The notes beneath the pieces are model-generated. The model searched no databases. It was given only the letters and a program-made list of their open reading frames with translations, and was not told the origin of the DNA. A DNA stretch of 64,000 nt from an uncultured Eggerthellaceae bacterium (GTDB lineage Bacteria > Actinomycetota > Coriobacteriia > Coriobacteriales > Eggerthellaceae). The stretch spans positions 13,631 through 77,630 of the forward strand of contig CAJUQK010000008.1 in the NCBI GenBank assembly GCA_910588205.1. The letters run 5' to 3'. Of the stretch, positions 20,873-29,047 are shown piece after piece. The translations under genes were made by a program, and so were the position numbers. Numbering within the stretch: the stretch's first letter is position 1; every line of letters starts with the position of its first letter.

Positions 20873-21340
20873 CTACATGCTCAGGTATTCCAGCTCCACC
20901 GTGTCACCCTCATCAAGGGTGCACATATCGATGGCTTCCATGACCTGCTCTCCGTTGACGGTATACACCCAACCTGAAGAGCCTTCGGCCGCCTTCCCGC
21001 CGATAGAGGTGATGTATTTGCCATAGGGACCGTCCTCGATGACAGCATCCACCTCGGCTGCCTCTACAGCAGCAAGCACGGTGGCTTCCGCCTGAGCAAC
21101 CGTGACCGGATAGCTGACCCCTTTAACATCAGCGGAATCCTTCACGATCAGGGTCGTATTGATGGTGGGACCTTCAGTCTGGATAGCTGCCGAGGAGGAT
21201 GACTGCGAGGAGCCATCTGCTGATGATGCCGAAGAGCACCCTGAGAGCAGAAGAGCGGATGCAAGCGCCAAGACAGCCAAGAGACCGAGCGCGCGGTGGA
21301 TCAACGATGCGGAACAGCTGCAGATAGAACGCATGAACAT
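20873..21340 (-). CDS. DUF4430-domain lipoprotein, first gene of the corrinoid operon
   Basis: 155 residues. Lipobox LLLSGC at about residues 30-35, short Ser/Ala linker, then a DUF4430-like domain (about 60-155) with VAQAEATVLAAVEAAEVD, SSGWVYTVNGEQVMEAID and DEGDTVELEYLSM at the end. It starts about 30 bases past the riboswitch body. It is likely the lipid-anchored, substrate-binding element handing corrinoid to the ECF S component. The start at 21340 could also be the ATG two codons later. Confidence 0.87.
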   Translation of the reverse strand: MFMRSICSCSASLIHRALGLLAVLALASALLLSGCSSASSADGSSQSSSSAAIQTEGPTINTTLIVKDSADVKGVSYPVTVAQAEATVLAAVEAAEVDAVIEDGPYGKYITSIGGKAAEGSSGWVYTVNGEQVMEAIDMCTLDEGDTVELEYLSM

Positions 21341-21367
21341 GGGAACAACCCTTTCTTCCAGGGCTCT

Positions 21368-21525
21368 CGATCTTGATCAGGCTCGGTGTTCCGACTTCGC
21401 ATCCGAGCAGTGCAGTGCTCAGATGGCTTTACGGTTGCTGGTACAGCGCGGGATTCTCACCCGCATTCCCCGAGGGTTATCCATGCGCCGAGGCGCACGA
21501 TCGAAGAGCCAATCTTCTGTGATGC
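21368..21525 (-). ncRNA. Cobalamin (adenosylcobalamin) riboswitch
   Basis: Read on the minus strand: GGGGAATGCGGGTGAGAATC, then CCGCGCTGTACCAGCAACCG, then TAAAGCC, a hairpin GAGCACTGCACTGCTC, and AAGTCGGAACACCGAGCC. These match the conserved B12-box core (GGTG-AATC-CxG-CCCGCAACTG-type) and the closing AGTCxGxxxACCxGCC block. The element ends just ahead of the lipoprotein start at 21340, so regulation may be translational or by attenuation. It identifies the downstream operon as corrinoid-repressed. Confidence 0.93.
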
Positions 21526-21681
21526 TAGCAATCCAAGCATCAAGCAGGATTGTATCCCGTCTTCATCGGCCAAGGCATCGAGAAGACGATGTGAATAACT
21601 CATAGGGACATGAATTCCCTTCATGACCGCCAAGATACCCCTCAGAGGGGGAGGGGGAGCAAAGGGTACCCCCCCCTGGCC

Positions 21682-22167
21682 TCAAGCCGCAGAACAAGCC
21701 ATGGCGTAACACAGATCAGAGATCCGGTTGAAGAACGTGAGCAGCTCTGGAGCCACCGTCACGGTGCGAGAAAGCGTCACGATCCGCCGTTCGCACCTCC
21801 GGGCCACCGTCCGCGTCACATGCAAAGCAGCGGAAGGCACGTTTTCGCCCGGCACCACGAAGGAGAAGCGCCCAGGGGCATACTGGTCTATCTTCTCTTC
21901 CAGCCACTGGATATCCGTCTCTGTGATGCGGGCCTCCTGCGCCTCGGCCAACTCGGCCATAGCATCATAGAGCCGCTCTTCGATATGCTTGAGATCCGCC
22001 GCAAGGGACGCATCCGCATCGCACACGAGGGCCCGCGCGAAACCGAGATGGGCCTGCAGCTCATCTACCGTGCCATAGGCTTCTACCCGCTCGTCAGCCT
22101 TGGAGAGGCGCTGGCCCGAGGCAAGGGAGGTGAACCCTTCATCCCCGCTTCTCGTATACAGGTCCAT
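21682..22167 (-). CDS. PduO-type ATP:cob(I)alamin adenosyltransferase
   Basis: 161 residues. N-terminal LYTRSGDEGFTSLASGQRLS contains the TRxGDxG ATP loop, followed by RVEAYGTVDELQAHLGFAR, and ARRCERRIVTLS with the arginines that hold ATP. FFNRISDLCYAMA near the end matches the NRLSD motif. It transfers adenosyl to cob(I)alamin, making coenzyme B12 and the riboswitch ligand. It lies upstream of the riboswitch on the same strand and is not itself preceded by one. ATG 22167 is chosen by homology. Confidence 0.93.
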   Translation of the reverse strand: MDLYTRSGDEGFTSLASGQRLSKADERVEAYGTVDELQAHLGFARALVCDADASLAADLKHIEERLYDAMAELAEAQEARITETDIQWLEEKIDQYAPGRFSFVVPGENVPSAALHVTRTVARRCERRIVTLSRTVTVAPELLTFFNRISDLCYAMACSAA

Positions 22168-22285
22168 GAGCACCCCATCTCTCACGTCAGATACGAACAT
22201 TCTACCGATTCACAGGACGGCACTGCCGTCATTCTGCCTGCAGCTCCTCGGGTCCATCCGTCTGCGCTCGGCTATCACTTGCTGG

Positions 22286-22291
22286 TATCCT
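22286..22291 (+). promoter_or_regulatory. -10 element of the MFS gene, probably leaderless
   Basis: TATCCT is followed by 6 bases and then ATG at 22298, the same geometry as at hisE. No Shine-Dalgarno is visible before either candidate ATG. Confidence 0.35.
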
Positions 22292-22297
22292 ATGAAC

Positions 22298-23611
22298 ATG
22301 ACCTCTCTCACGGCAAAGAAAGAAAAGCTCTGGAGCCCTATCTTCGTCACCATCCTGGCGATGCTCCTCTTCTCATTCATGGTGGGTCAGGGTGTCAACT
22401 GTGGCTCTACCGTTTACCTGGAACGCACGGGAGGAACCGTGGCCCTAGCTGGCATCGGAGCCATGATCTTCTCCGCGGCGGCCGGCGTCATGCGCATCTG
22501 CTGTGGGCCGCTGGTAGATAACCGGGGACGACGCTTCACCTTGCTCATCGGCGCTGTCTTCCTGCTGGTGGGCACGATCGGGCCCCTCGTGCAGAACAGC
22601 GGGGCCCTGTTCATCCTTTGGCGCGCTCTCCAAGGCATCGGCTTCTCTGCCGCCACCACGGCCGCCAATACGGCCGCCGCTGATGTGCTCCCCTTCACGC
22701 GGCTAGGCGAGGGCATCGGCTATGCCGGACTCGGACAAGCTGCTTCCATGGCCATCGGCCCCGCGCTCGCCCTCTTCCTCGTCTCTTCGAATCCGCCCGA
22801 GAACCTCTACTACGGCCTTATCGCCTGCAGCATCCTCTTCCTTCTCCTGGCGCTGATCTGCCGATACGAGAAAGACCCTCAGCTCCTACCCGAAACCTCC
22901 GAATATCGTGTGCGCTGGGAGCAAGAGCGTGGCAGCCAGGCTCAGCTACAGGAACAGGAACGCAGGGCGAAGGAAACGGATGTCTCCGCAACGCCAACGC
23001 CGTCGATGGGCTTTCTGCACAGGCTGCTCGACTCCATCTTCGAACCCACCGCCCTGCGCGGAACAGCTGTCATCACATTCATGTCCGCCGGATTCACCTT
23101 CAGCGTGTTCTACATGGGCTCATTCGGGAACTCCCTCGGTGTTGCCAACGCGGGGCTGTACTACACCATCATGGCCGTCGTAATGATCGGCGTGCGCCTC
23201 ATATCCGGCCGCTTCATGGATTCTGCCTCGCCCCTGCAGCTCATGGGTGTTGCAGCGGGTAGCGGTATTGCAGCCTTCGCCTTAGCCATTGGCTGCGGAA
23301 TGCAGCTCTTCGGTTCGCTGACAGAACCGCTGTTCTATGCCATCGGCATCCCCTTCGGTCTGTTCATAGGGCTGGGCATGCCCCTGAACCAGACCATAGC
23401 CGTAAAGCTCACCCCACCCAAGCGATGGGGTGCAGCGAATGCGTTGTTCATGTTAGGCATAGATATCAGCGGGGCAGCATTCTCGGTGATATGGGGTTTC
23501 CTGATCGAAAGCCAAGGATATCCGCTGGCATTCGCTGGTTGTCTGCTCTTGCAGGTGATCGCCTTCGTGGTGGCCCTTATCGTATATCCGAAGCGTGGCG
23601 CACGCACATAA
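22298..23611 (+). CDS. Major facilitator superfamily transporter
   Basis: 437 residues, twelve predicted membrane helices in two sets of six with a charged central loop (about 195-245). The loop between helices 2 and 3 reads GPLVDNRGRRFTLL, the MFS GxxxDRxGRR signature, with a second weaker copy SGRFMDSASPLQLMG. It is a probable drug/metabolite exporter or importer; substrate unknown. It is flanked by corrinoid genes on both sides but faces the opposite way, so a link to the methyltransfer locus is only suggestive. A second ATG at 22292 is possible. Confidence 0.88.
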   Translation: MTSLTAKKEKLWSPIFVTILAMLLFSFMVGQGVNCGSTVYLERTGGTVALAGIGAMIFSAAAGVMRICCGPLVDNRGRRFTLLIGAVFLLVGTIGPLVQNSGALFILWRALQGIGFSAATTAANTAAADVLPFTRLGEGIGYAGLGQAASMAIGPALALFLVSSNPPENLYYGLIACSILFLLLALICRYEKDPQLLPETSEYRVRWEQERGSQAQLQEQERRAKETDVSATPTPSMGFLHRLLDSIFEPTALRGTAVITFMSAGFTFSVFYMGSFGNSLGVANAGLYYTIMAVVMIGVRLISGRFMDSASPLQLMGVAAGSGIAAFALAIGCGMQLFGSLTEPLFYAIGIPFGLFIGLGMPLNQTIAVKLTPPKRWGAANALFMLGIDISGAAFSVIWGFLIESQGYPLAFAGCLLLQVIAFVVALIVYPKRGART

Positions 23612-23664
23612 GGTGGCCTCATCAGCACCTGTCGGCGCAGGTACACACCACTCGGAACAGAGCG

Positions 23665-25218
23665 TTACGCTTGGCTCGGAAACTCCATGGCTTCCAGATA
23701 ACGCTCATTGAATAGGCTGCTGGTGGAGAGCTCCAGATACCGCGCTCCTTGGGCGATGCGCCCAAGCTCTTCCCGGGCTGCGTCGCTTACCAGAGCAAGG
23801 CCCGCTCCTTCGATAGCCGCATTCCCCACACTACACGCTACCCCTAAAAGCTCCCGCGGGATCAGCCCGATGCGCGCTGCATTCCTGAGGCTCAGATTCT
23901 GACCCAAACCGCCCGCGATATCCAAACGCATCACCTGATCTGGTTCTATCTGGGCGCTCTGCAAGAGGGTGAGCACCCCTGCGCAGATAGCCGCCTTCGC
24001 CAGCTGTACATTGCGCACATCCCGCTGGGTCACGGCTATCTGCGGCGTTACCCAAAAGGCAGGCATCCCCTCATGGGTGCCCAGACGCTCTGCAAGCGCC
24101 GGAGGAACGGTGGCGGGCAGCTCGTCGGCCTCCAGCATGAGGCCGCTCTCTTCAATGATGCCTATATCCAGAAGGAGAGCCAGCACATCTATCAACCCCG
24201 ATCCGCAGATCCCTTGGACGGGTTCGTCGCTGATGGTCTCAACGACGAGGCTCTCTGCCTCCCAACGCACCCGAGCCACTGCTCCTGGGTAGGCGGGCAT
24301 GCCGAAGGTGATGTTGGCCCCTTCGAAGACGGGACCCGCTGCCGTAGCACAACAGATGATGCCATCTGGAGTGCTGAGAGCCATCTCCCCATTGGTGCCC
24401 AGATCAGCCAAGAGCCTAAAGTCCGAAGAAGATGCCATGCCCAAGCTCAGCACGTCCGCCGTTATGTCTCCTCCCACATACCCCGCCACGCAAGGGGCGA
24501 AGAAGGCCTCGTGGGTCGAACAGCCCAGATCGCTCAATGCTTGCAGCGGCTGCAGGCATCCGAAGAGCGTGGGCGCTGTGAATGGCGCCCGCCCGATGGG
24601 CGCCGGATCCACCCCGGCCGCCAGATGCTCCATGACGGTATTCCCCGCCACCACAGCCCGCGCGACATCCGAAGCCTTGATCCCCGCTCGCTCTATGAGC
24701 CTGCGTGCCAAGACTGCGATGGCTTCGTTCACGACCCGTTGCAGCTCCTCCCCATGCCCTACCTCCGCAGCCGTTATCCGCGAGATGACATCGGCGCCGA
24801 AGGAACGCTGAGGATTCGCATGCCCACCGCTTTCGATGACGGACCCGGTCCTCAGGTCATAGAGACGGCAGACGATCGTAGTGGTTCCCACATCCAGCGC
24901 CAGGCCGAAGCCTTCCCCGCGATCCGCTTTCCACTGGTTCGCAAGCGGAGATCCTTCGAGGATCACCTCCATGGGCCGCTCTTCCTCGAAGGCGCCCTCC
25001 GGGAGCAAGACACCCTCGACCAAGGCCGCCGGTTCCTGGCAGGCCAGCACCGTCTCTTCGACACCCCCTGACCGGCGAACGGTGACCTTGCATTTCCCAC
25101 AGGTGCCCGCACCCCCACAAGGAGATGCCAGCTTGACCCCTTGAGAGCGCAAAGTCTCCAACACAGAGCCTGTCGTGTCAGGAGCCAACTCCACCAGCCG
25201 GTTCGCAGGACAGCTCAT
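23665..25218 (-). CDS. Reductive activator of corrinoid proteins (RACE/RamA-like ASKHA ATPase with 2Fe-2S domain)
   Basis: 517 residues from ATG 25218, which overlaps the upstream stop as ATGA. N-terminal ferredoxin-like domain with C34, C40, C43 and C60 (CGGAGTCGKC followed by LACQ) for a [2Fe-2S] cluster. A linker leads to a C-terminal DUF4445-type ASKHA domain (FGLALDVGTTTIVCRLYDL, LADLGTNGEMAL, GICGSGLIDVLALLL). The family reduces accidentally oxidised Co(II) corrinoid cofactors to Co(I) with ATP hydrolysis, as needed in O-demethylases and methylamine/methanol systems. It is co-directional with DUF2284 and an MtaA-like gene. Confidence 0.93.
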   Translation of the reverse strand: MSCPANRLVELAPDTTGSVLETLRSQGVKLASPCGGAGTCGKCKVTVRRSGGVEETVLACQEPAALVEGVLLPEGAFEEERPMEVILEGSPLANQWKADRGEGFGLALDVGTTTIVCRLYDLRTGSVIESGGHANPQRSFGADVISRITAAEVGHGEELQRVVNEAIAVLARRLIERAGIKASDVARAVVAGNTVMEHLAAGVDPAPIGRAPFTAPTLFGCLQPLQALSDLGCSTHEAFFAPCVAGYVGGDITADVLSLGMASSSDFRLLADLGTNGEMALSTPDGIICCATAAGPVFEGANITFGMPAYPGAVARVRWEAESLVVETISDEPVQGICGSGLIDVLALLLDIGIIEESGLMLEADELPATVPPALAERLGTHEGMPAFWVTPQIAVTQRDVRNVQLAKAAICAGVLTLLQSAQIEPDQVMRLDIAGGLGQNLSLRNAARIGLIPRELLGVACSVGNAAIEGAGLALVSDAAREELGRIAQGARYLELSTSSLFNERYLEAMEFPSQA

Positions 25219-25739
25219 AAGACCACGCATCCCGTGTAGGCGATCCTGTTCTTCCCATGGTTGTAGGGAATGCCCGCGCTCATGCATACGTCGTTCACCA
25301 TGAGTCCCGCCGATTCCATGGAGACGAGCCTCCTCTCCGGAAAGCGGCAAGGCTCCTCAGGACAGGTGCATCGGGGGCAGATGGTGCACGCACCTGCCGT
25401 AAGGAGGATGACATTTGGACCGTCCCCTGACATCAGCTGAGCGAGCCTATGGATGCGGGCCTGATGGACCTGGGCGGCCTCCATCATGGTCTCGCCATCG
25501 AATTCGTCTTCCAACTCCATGACCGTTTGGATCACCCAACATTGGGATCGTTCTGCAAAAGCCCGCTGAAAGTCCTCCAGCGAGCCGCAGTGGGGTGGAC
25601 AGGCCCAGTTCGTGCCATAGGCCTGACAACGCCCCGAGGCGCACATCTCACGCACTGCTTCAAGCGTACGCAACTCAGAGGCAGCACACGTGCCCACGCA
25701 CTCGAACCCGCAAGCCGCTATGGCTTCTTGGGTGTCCAA
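25215..25739 (-). CDS. DUF2284 cysteine-rich metal-binding protein
   Basis: 174 residues with at least 13 cysteines. Motifs GTNWACPPHCGSLEDF (about 42-57) and AGACTICPRCTCPEEPCRFP (about 116-135) are the DUF2284 signature and probably bind Fe-S or zinc. Members are commonly encoded beside corrinoid methyltransferases and their activators. It sits between the MtaA-like gene (5-base gap) and the activator (4-base overlap), so the three are one translationally coupled unit. Its biochemical role is not established. Confidence 0.88.
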   Translation of the reverse strand: MDTQEAIAACGFECVGTCAASELRTLEAVREMCASGRCQAYGTNWACPPHCGSLEDFQRAFAERSQCWVIQTVMELEDEFDGETMMEAAQVHQARIHRLAQLMSGDGPNVILLTAGACTICPRCTCPEEPCRFPERRLVSMESAGLMVNDVCMSAGIPYNHGKNRIAYTGCVVL

Positions 25740-25744
25740 CGGGT

Positions 25745-26749
25745 CTATCTTCCGTAGAATTCAGTCACGGCGTCGAAGAACGCTTGGATGTTCTCATACG
25801 GTGCCATGGGTGGCACATCACATCCGGTAGAGATCACGAAGTTCGGGTAAGCGCTGCAGGCTTCCAGCACTTCCAGAGTCTTCGCTCGCACGGATTCCGG
25901 CGTGCCTAAGCGAATCTCGCCCGCCGGATCCACGTTGCCCATGACGATCACATCCTTCGGCATGAGCGGCAGGATGTCTTCCATCTGGATGGCATTGCCG
26001 AAATGGAACGCCTTCGCCCCCGTGGCTATCACGGCATCGGCCGCCTTCACGACGGAGGAGCCACAGTTATGGTAGATCACCAGGAAGTCATCGTCCTGGA
26101 CCGCATCGACGATCTGGCGCACGTAAGGTGTGGAGAATTCACCCAGCAGGTCTGGAGGTAACAGCCCCGCCAGAGGCTCCGCTATCACCACGCCATTCGC
26201 TCCCACCTCTTTGAGCGCTTCAGCATAAGCGGTAAGGAATCCTGTGCATTTCTCTAGCACCGCCTTCACCAATTCCGGCTCCTCATAGCAGAGGATCATG
26301 ACCTCATTCACATCCATCAGGCGCCCCGCCAACGAGAATGGCCCTATCATGCCCGCGAACACAGGGCGGTCGGTGACCTCATCCATCACCTTGCGTATGG
26401 CTTCTATATAGAGGCTCGTGCGCCCAGCCCCCACAGCAGGTACCACCAGCTCATCTGGGTCGGAATCCTCATCCACGATAGACCCCACCACCGTGGGCAC
26501 CTCTTCATCGGACACCACGATCTGACTACCGAACGCCTCTGCTTCCACCGAGAGATCCATGAAGGAAACGGATGCAGCCGTAGGGAAGGCGCCAGCGATG
26601 GCTTTCATAGCTTCTGCCTGCTTATCTGCCGATCCGATGAGTTCCTGCACGGTGATACCCATCTTCTGGATAGCGGGAAAGGAGAGGACTGGGAGGGCTT
26701 GCTTCTGCTTCGCCGCGATGATCTCAGAAACCCATGCATTCATATCCAT
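25745..26749 (-). CDS. MtaA/MtbA-type (uroporphyrinogen decarboxylase family) corrinoid methyltransferase
   Basis: 334 residues, UroD-like TIM barrel. Zinc ligands of the methylcobamide:thiol methyltransferases are visible: H227 and C229 in IYHNCGSS and C310 in ISTGCDVPPMAP. In the family these activate a thiol or other acceptor to take the methyl group from a methyl-corrinoid protein. Bacterial members serve O-demethylation with tetrahydrofolate or thiols as acceptors. No corrinoid-binding protein and no separate substrate methyltransferase are seen in this window, so partners must lie elsewhere. AAAGGA precedes the start. Confidence 0.88.
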   Translation of the reverse strand: MDMNAWVSEIIAAKQKQALPVLSFPAIQKMGITVQELIGSADKQAEAMKAIAGAFPTAASVSFMDLSVEAEAFGSQIVVSDEEVPTVVGSIVDEDSDPDELVVPAVGAGRTSLYIEAIRKVMDEVTDRPVFAGMIGPFSLAGRLMDVNEVMILCYEEPELVKAVLEKCTGFLTAYAEALKEVGANGVVIAEPLAGLLPPDLLGEFSTPYVRQIVDAVQDDDFLVIYHNCGSSVVKAADAVIATGAKAFHFGNAIQMEDILPLMPKDVIVMGNVDPAGEIRLGTPESVRAKTLEVLEACSAYPNFVISTGCDVPPMAPYENIQAFFDAVTEFYGR

Positions 26750-26811
26750 CTGCTGCTTCCTTTCACCTCACCCGATGTGCGTTAAGACTGGCCCCGCTTC
26801 AAGCGAACGTC

Positions 26812-26849
26812 TGCCGCCTTGCACGATCGGGGAAGATGGCAAGGCGGCA
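26812..26849. promoter_or_regulatory. Long hairpin in the leader of the MtaA-like operon
   Basis: TGCCGCCTTGC (26812-26822) and GCAAGGCGGCA (26839-26849) give a perfect 11-bp stem with a 16-base loop, between the MtaA-like start and the LysR-facing palindrome. It lacks a U-tract on either side, so it is more likely a leader structure or operator than a plain terminator. Confidence 0.4.
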
Positions 26850-26949
26850 TTGGAAATGGCCTCGGAAGGCTTCAGGGGTACCCCACGAAGGCCACCTTGA
26901 CTCTATCGTTCCTATGGCAAGAATGGAAGTACCGATAATCGAATGGGTC

Positions 26950-26964
26950 ATGAATTTGATTCAT
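26950..26964. promoter_or_regulatory. Candidate LysR operator between divergent MtaA-like and lysR genes
   Basis: ATGAAT-TTG-ATTCAT is a perfect palindrome (T-N11-A type) in the roughly 300-base divergent region, 86 bases before the LysR start. This is the classical place for a LysR activator site controlling both itself and the divergent operon. Confidence 0.5.
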
Positions 26965-27049
26965 AACGGATCCTCTGCCATCATAGACCAGCCAAGCGTT
27001 GGGCGATGCGCGAAGGCACGAACCGGCCCGCCGTCCCACAAGGAGGACC

Positions 27050-27931
27050 ATGACCTTCCGACAGCTCCAATACTTCTTGGAAGTGGCCCGCACCCTCAAT
27101 TTCTCGAAGGCAGCTGAGGCTCTCTTCGTCAGCCAGTCAACGCTGTCAAAGGCTATCTCCACCCTGGAGGAGGAACTAGGAGCGGTGCTCTTCCTGCGCG
27201 ATCACCACAACGTCAGGCTCACTCCCGCTGGAGCCGTGCTGGCTACCAACCTACCCCGTCTCCAGGAAGACCTCCATAAGACCATCGATCTGGTCCAAGA
27301 GGTGAAAGAGGGTATGCGAGGGCGGCTTGCCTTGGGCGTGCAGGCAGGCTTCACGCTGCCCGACATCATCCTCTCTGCCGTTGACTACTGCAAGCACAGC
27401 ATGCCCTTCCTGAGCATCACCGCCATCAGCATGGACGATGCATCCCTGGAAGGATCTTTGGCGAACGGGAGGCTTGATTTCACCCTCGGCTATCAGCTGG
27501 AAGAGGATGCTATATCCAAAGAGGGAACGAATACCCTGACCGTCTTGGCCTCAGAACCCGTCGTGCTCTGCGTATCAGGTACTGCACGACTGAGCGAAGA
27601 GCCCGCTGCCAAGGAGCTCTCGAAGCTCCGGTATCTCTTCACAGCCCCCGATGACGCACCCCACGTGCGCCGATGGGCAGAGTATTGCCGCAATCAAGGG
27701 TTCTATCCGGATGTCTCTCCGGTGAGGGACATGGGCACTGCAGCCGTGAAGATAGAGCTAGGAATGGCAGCCACGGTAGTCCCCGCCAGCCATGCCCTCA
27801 CGCGCTCTCCCAATATTCGCACCCTACCCATAGCAGATGCGTATCGGGTATCCAGTGTCATGGCCTCCAACCCGGATAACCTGAACCAGATCGTAGAGGT
27901 CTTCACCAAGCTGATCGAATCAGATCTATGA
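27050..27931 (+). CDS. LysR-family transcriptional regulator
   Basis: 293 residues. N-terminal winged helix-turn-helix (TFRQLQYFLEVARTLNFSKA, then FVSQSTLSKAISTLEEELG), then a periplasmic-binding-like sensor domain (about 90-290). Start at 27050 has AAGGAGGACC. It is divergent from the MtaA-like/DUF2284/activator operon, its presumed target. The ligand is unknown; a methoxylated aromatic would fit the operon content. Confidence 0.93.
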   Translation: MTFRQLQYFLEVARTLNFSKAAEALFVSQSTLSKAISTLEEELGAVLFLRDHHNVRLTPAGAVLATNLPRLQEDLHKTIDLVQEVKEGMRGRLALGVQAGFTLPDIILSAVDYCKHSMPFLSITAISMDDASLEGSLANGRLDFTLGYQLEEDAISKEGTNTLTVLASEPVVLCVSGTARLSEEPAAKELSKLRYLFTAPDDAPHVRRWAEYCRNQGFYPDVSPVRDMGTAAVKIELGMAATVVPASHALTRSPNIRTLPIADAYRVSSVMASNPDNLNQIVEVFTKLIESDL

Positions 27932-27969
27932 TCGGCTCCCAGGCCAACGCTTTACGGGCGAGCGTCGGC

Positions 27970-29013
27970 TCAGATCCTCCCCATCTCCTCTGAGACACGG
28001 TTGTACCAATGCTCCCAGTTCCCTGGACAATACTTCTGGGCCGCTGCCTCGGATACGGTGTAGCCATAGCCACGAGCAAGCCCGGAAGCGTGAGCGGGAA
28101 TGGCCTCTTCCCAACTGCCCCAGGAGACAGAACCCCAGCCCCAAGCGTTATAGGGCCTGAAGCAGGCAGCCCCTCTGCTGCTCTCGACCTCCGAGATGGC
28201 TGCCGAGAACCGCGGGTCTATGCCCGCATCCCAGGCCGCCGAAGCGAACGTCTTCCCTTGCCCAGCTAGGGGCGTTCCTGCCAGGTACGCATCCAAGCGC
28301 CCCGCCCAGTTCCGCACGAATGAAGCCTTGTCACCAGACCAGTCCGCATCGCCTATGGAAGGGGCATCCCCAGATACTTCCTCAGACGACTCCTCCTCCG
28401 TGGTTCCCTGGGCTTGCTCAGCCACCGCGCGCTCCCGGGCCTCCTGCTGGGCTTGCTCCTCGGCGGCCTTCTGGGCCGCTTCCCGTTGCGCTGCCGCCAG
28501 AAGCGCTGCCCGCTCAGCAGCCGCTTGCTCCTGTTCGGCATCCACGCGCGCCTCCTCCAATGCCTCTTGAGCTTGCTTGCGCTCTTGGAGCATCTGGGTG
28601 AAGCGCTCCAGCTTGGCATTGGCGGTCTCTTGAACGCGATTGAAGTAGTCGAAGGTGCTGACGAAGGTAGGGAAATCCTGAGACGAGAGGATCACCGACA
28701 ATATCCCCGCATCATCCCGATGTAACTTGTACAGGCTGACCATGCTCGCACTGCATGCTTCCTGATAAACAGGGATGCGCCCATCCAATTCCTGGATCTG
28801 CGCCTCGTTCTCTTGGATCTGGCGGGCGATATCCTCTACCCGCTCAGTAGCCTGGTTGTATTCCGCCGCAGTGGATTCCACCGCTTTCTGCAAGCCGTCC
28901 GCTTCTGCGTAGATATCTTGGGTCTCTGCAAAGGCAGCAGAAGGGGACAGGCAGAGCATTAGAGAGATGATGCCCGCCAAGAGGCCCTTCGCCCGACGCT
29001 TTTCCCAAGCCAT
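27970..29013 (-). CDS. Secreted coiled-coil protein with C-terminal lysozyme-like (muramidase/glucosaminidase) domain
   Basis: 347 residues from ATG 29013. Signal peptide ends near SPSAAFA. Residues about 32-205 are a long coiled coil like the PcsB/CwlO N-domain (repeated Gln/Glu/Ala). A disordered acidic spacer leads to a catalytic domain (about 235-347) with AAISEVESSRGAACFRPYNA, containing a candidate catalytic Glu, and WGSWEEAIPAHASGLA, a typical transglycosylase/glucosaminidase region. A role in peptidoglycan remodelling is likely. Start alternatives at 29040 are less well supported. It follows the LURP-one-like gene with a 34-base gap. Confidence 0.85.
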   Translation of the reverse strand: MAWEKRRAKGLLAGIISLMLCLSPSAAFAETQDIYAEADGLQKAVESTAAEYNQATERVEDIARQIQENEAQIQELDGRIPVYQEACSASMVSLYKLHRDDAGILSVILSSQDFPTFVSTFDYFNRVQETANAKLERFTQMLQERKQAQEALEEARVDAEQEQAAAERAALLAAAQREAAQKAAEEQAQQEARERAVAEQAQGTTEEESSEEVSGDAPSIGDADWSGDKASFVRNWAGRLDAYLAGTPLAGQGKTFASAAWDAGIDPRFSAAISEVESSRGAACFRPYNAWGWGSVSWGSWEEAIPAHASGLARGYGYTVSEAAAQKYCPGNWEHWYNRVSEEMGRI

Positions 29014-29047
29014 GGCGCTCCGTTGCCGCTTCAACCGCATCTACGCT

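Noticed and set aside
21640..21680. G-rich/C-rich stretch after the adenosyltransferase gene as a G-quadruplex
   Set aside because: The GGGGG runs can pair with the nearby C8 run in a plain stem, and there is no gene context for a quadruplex role.
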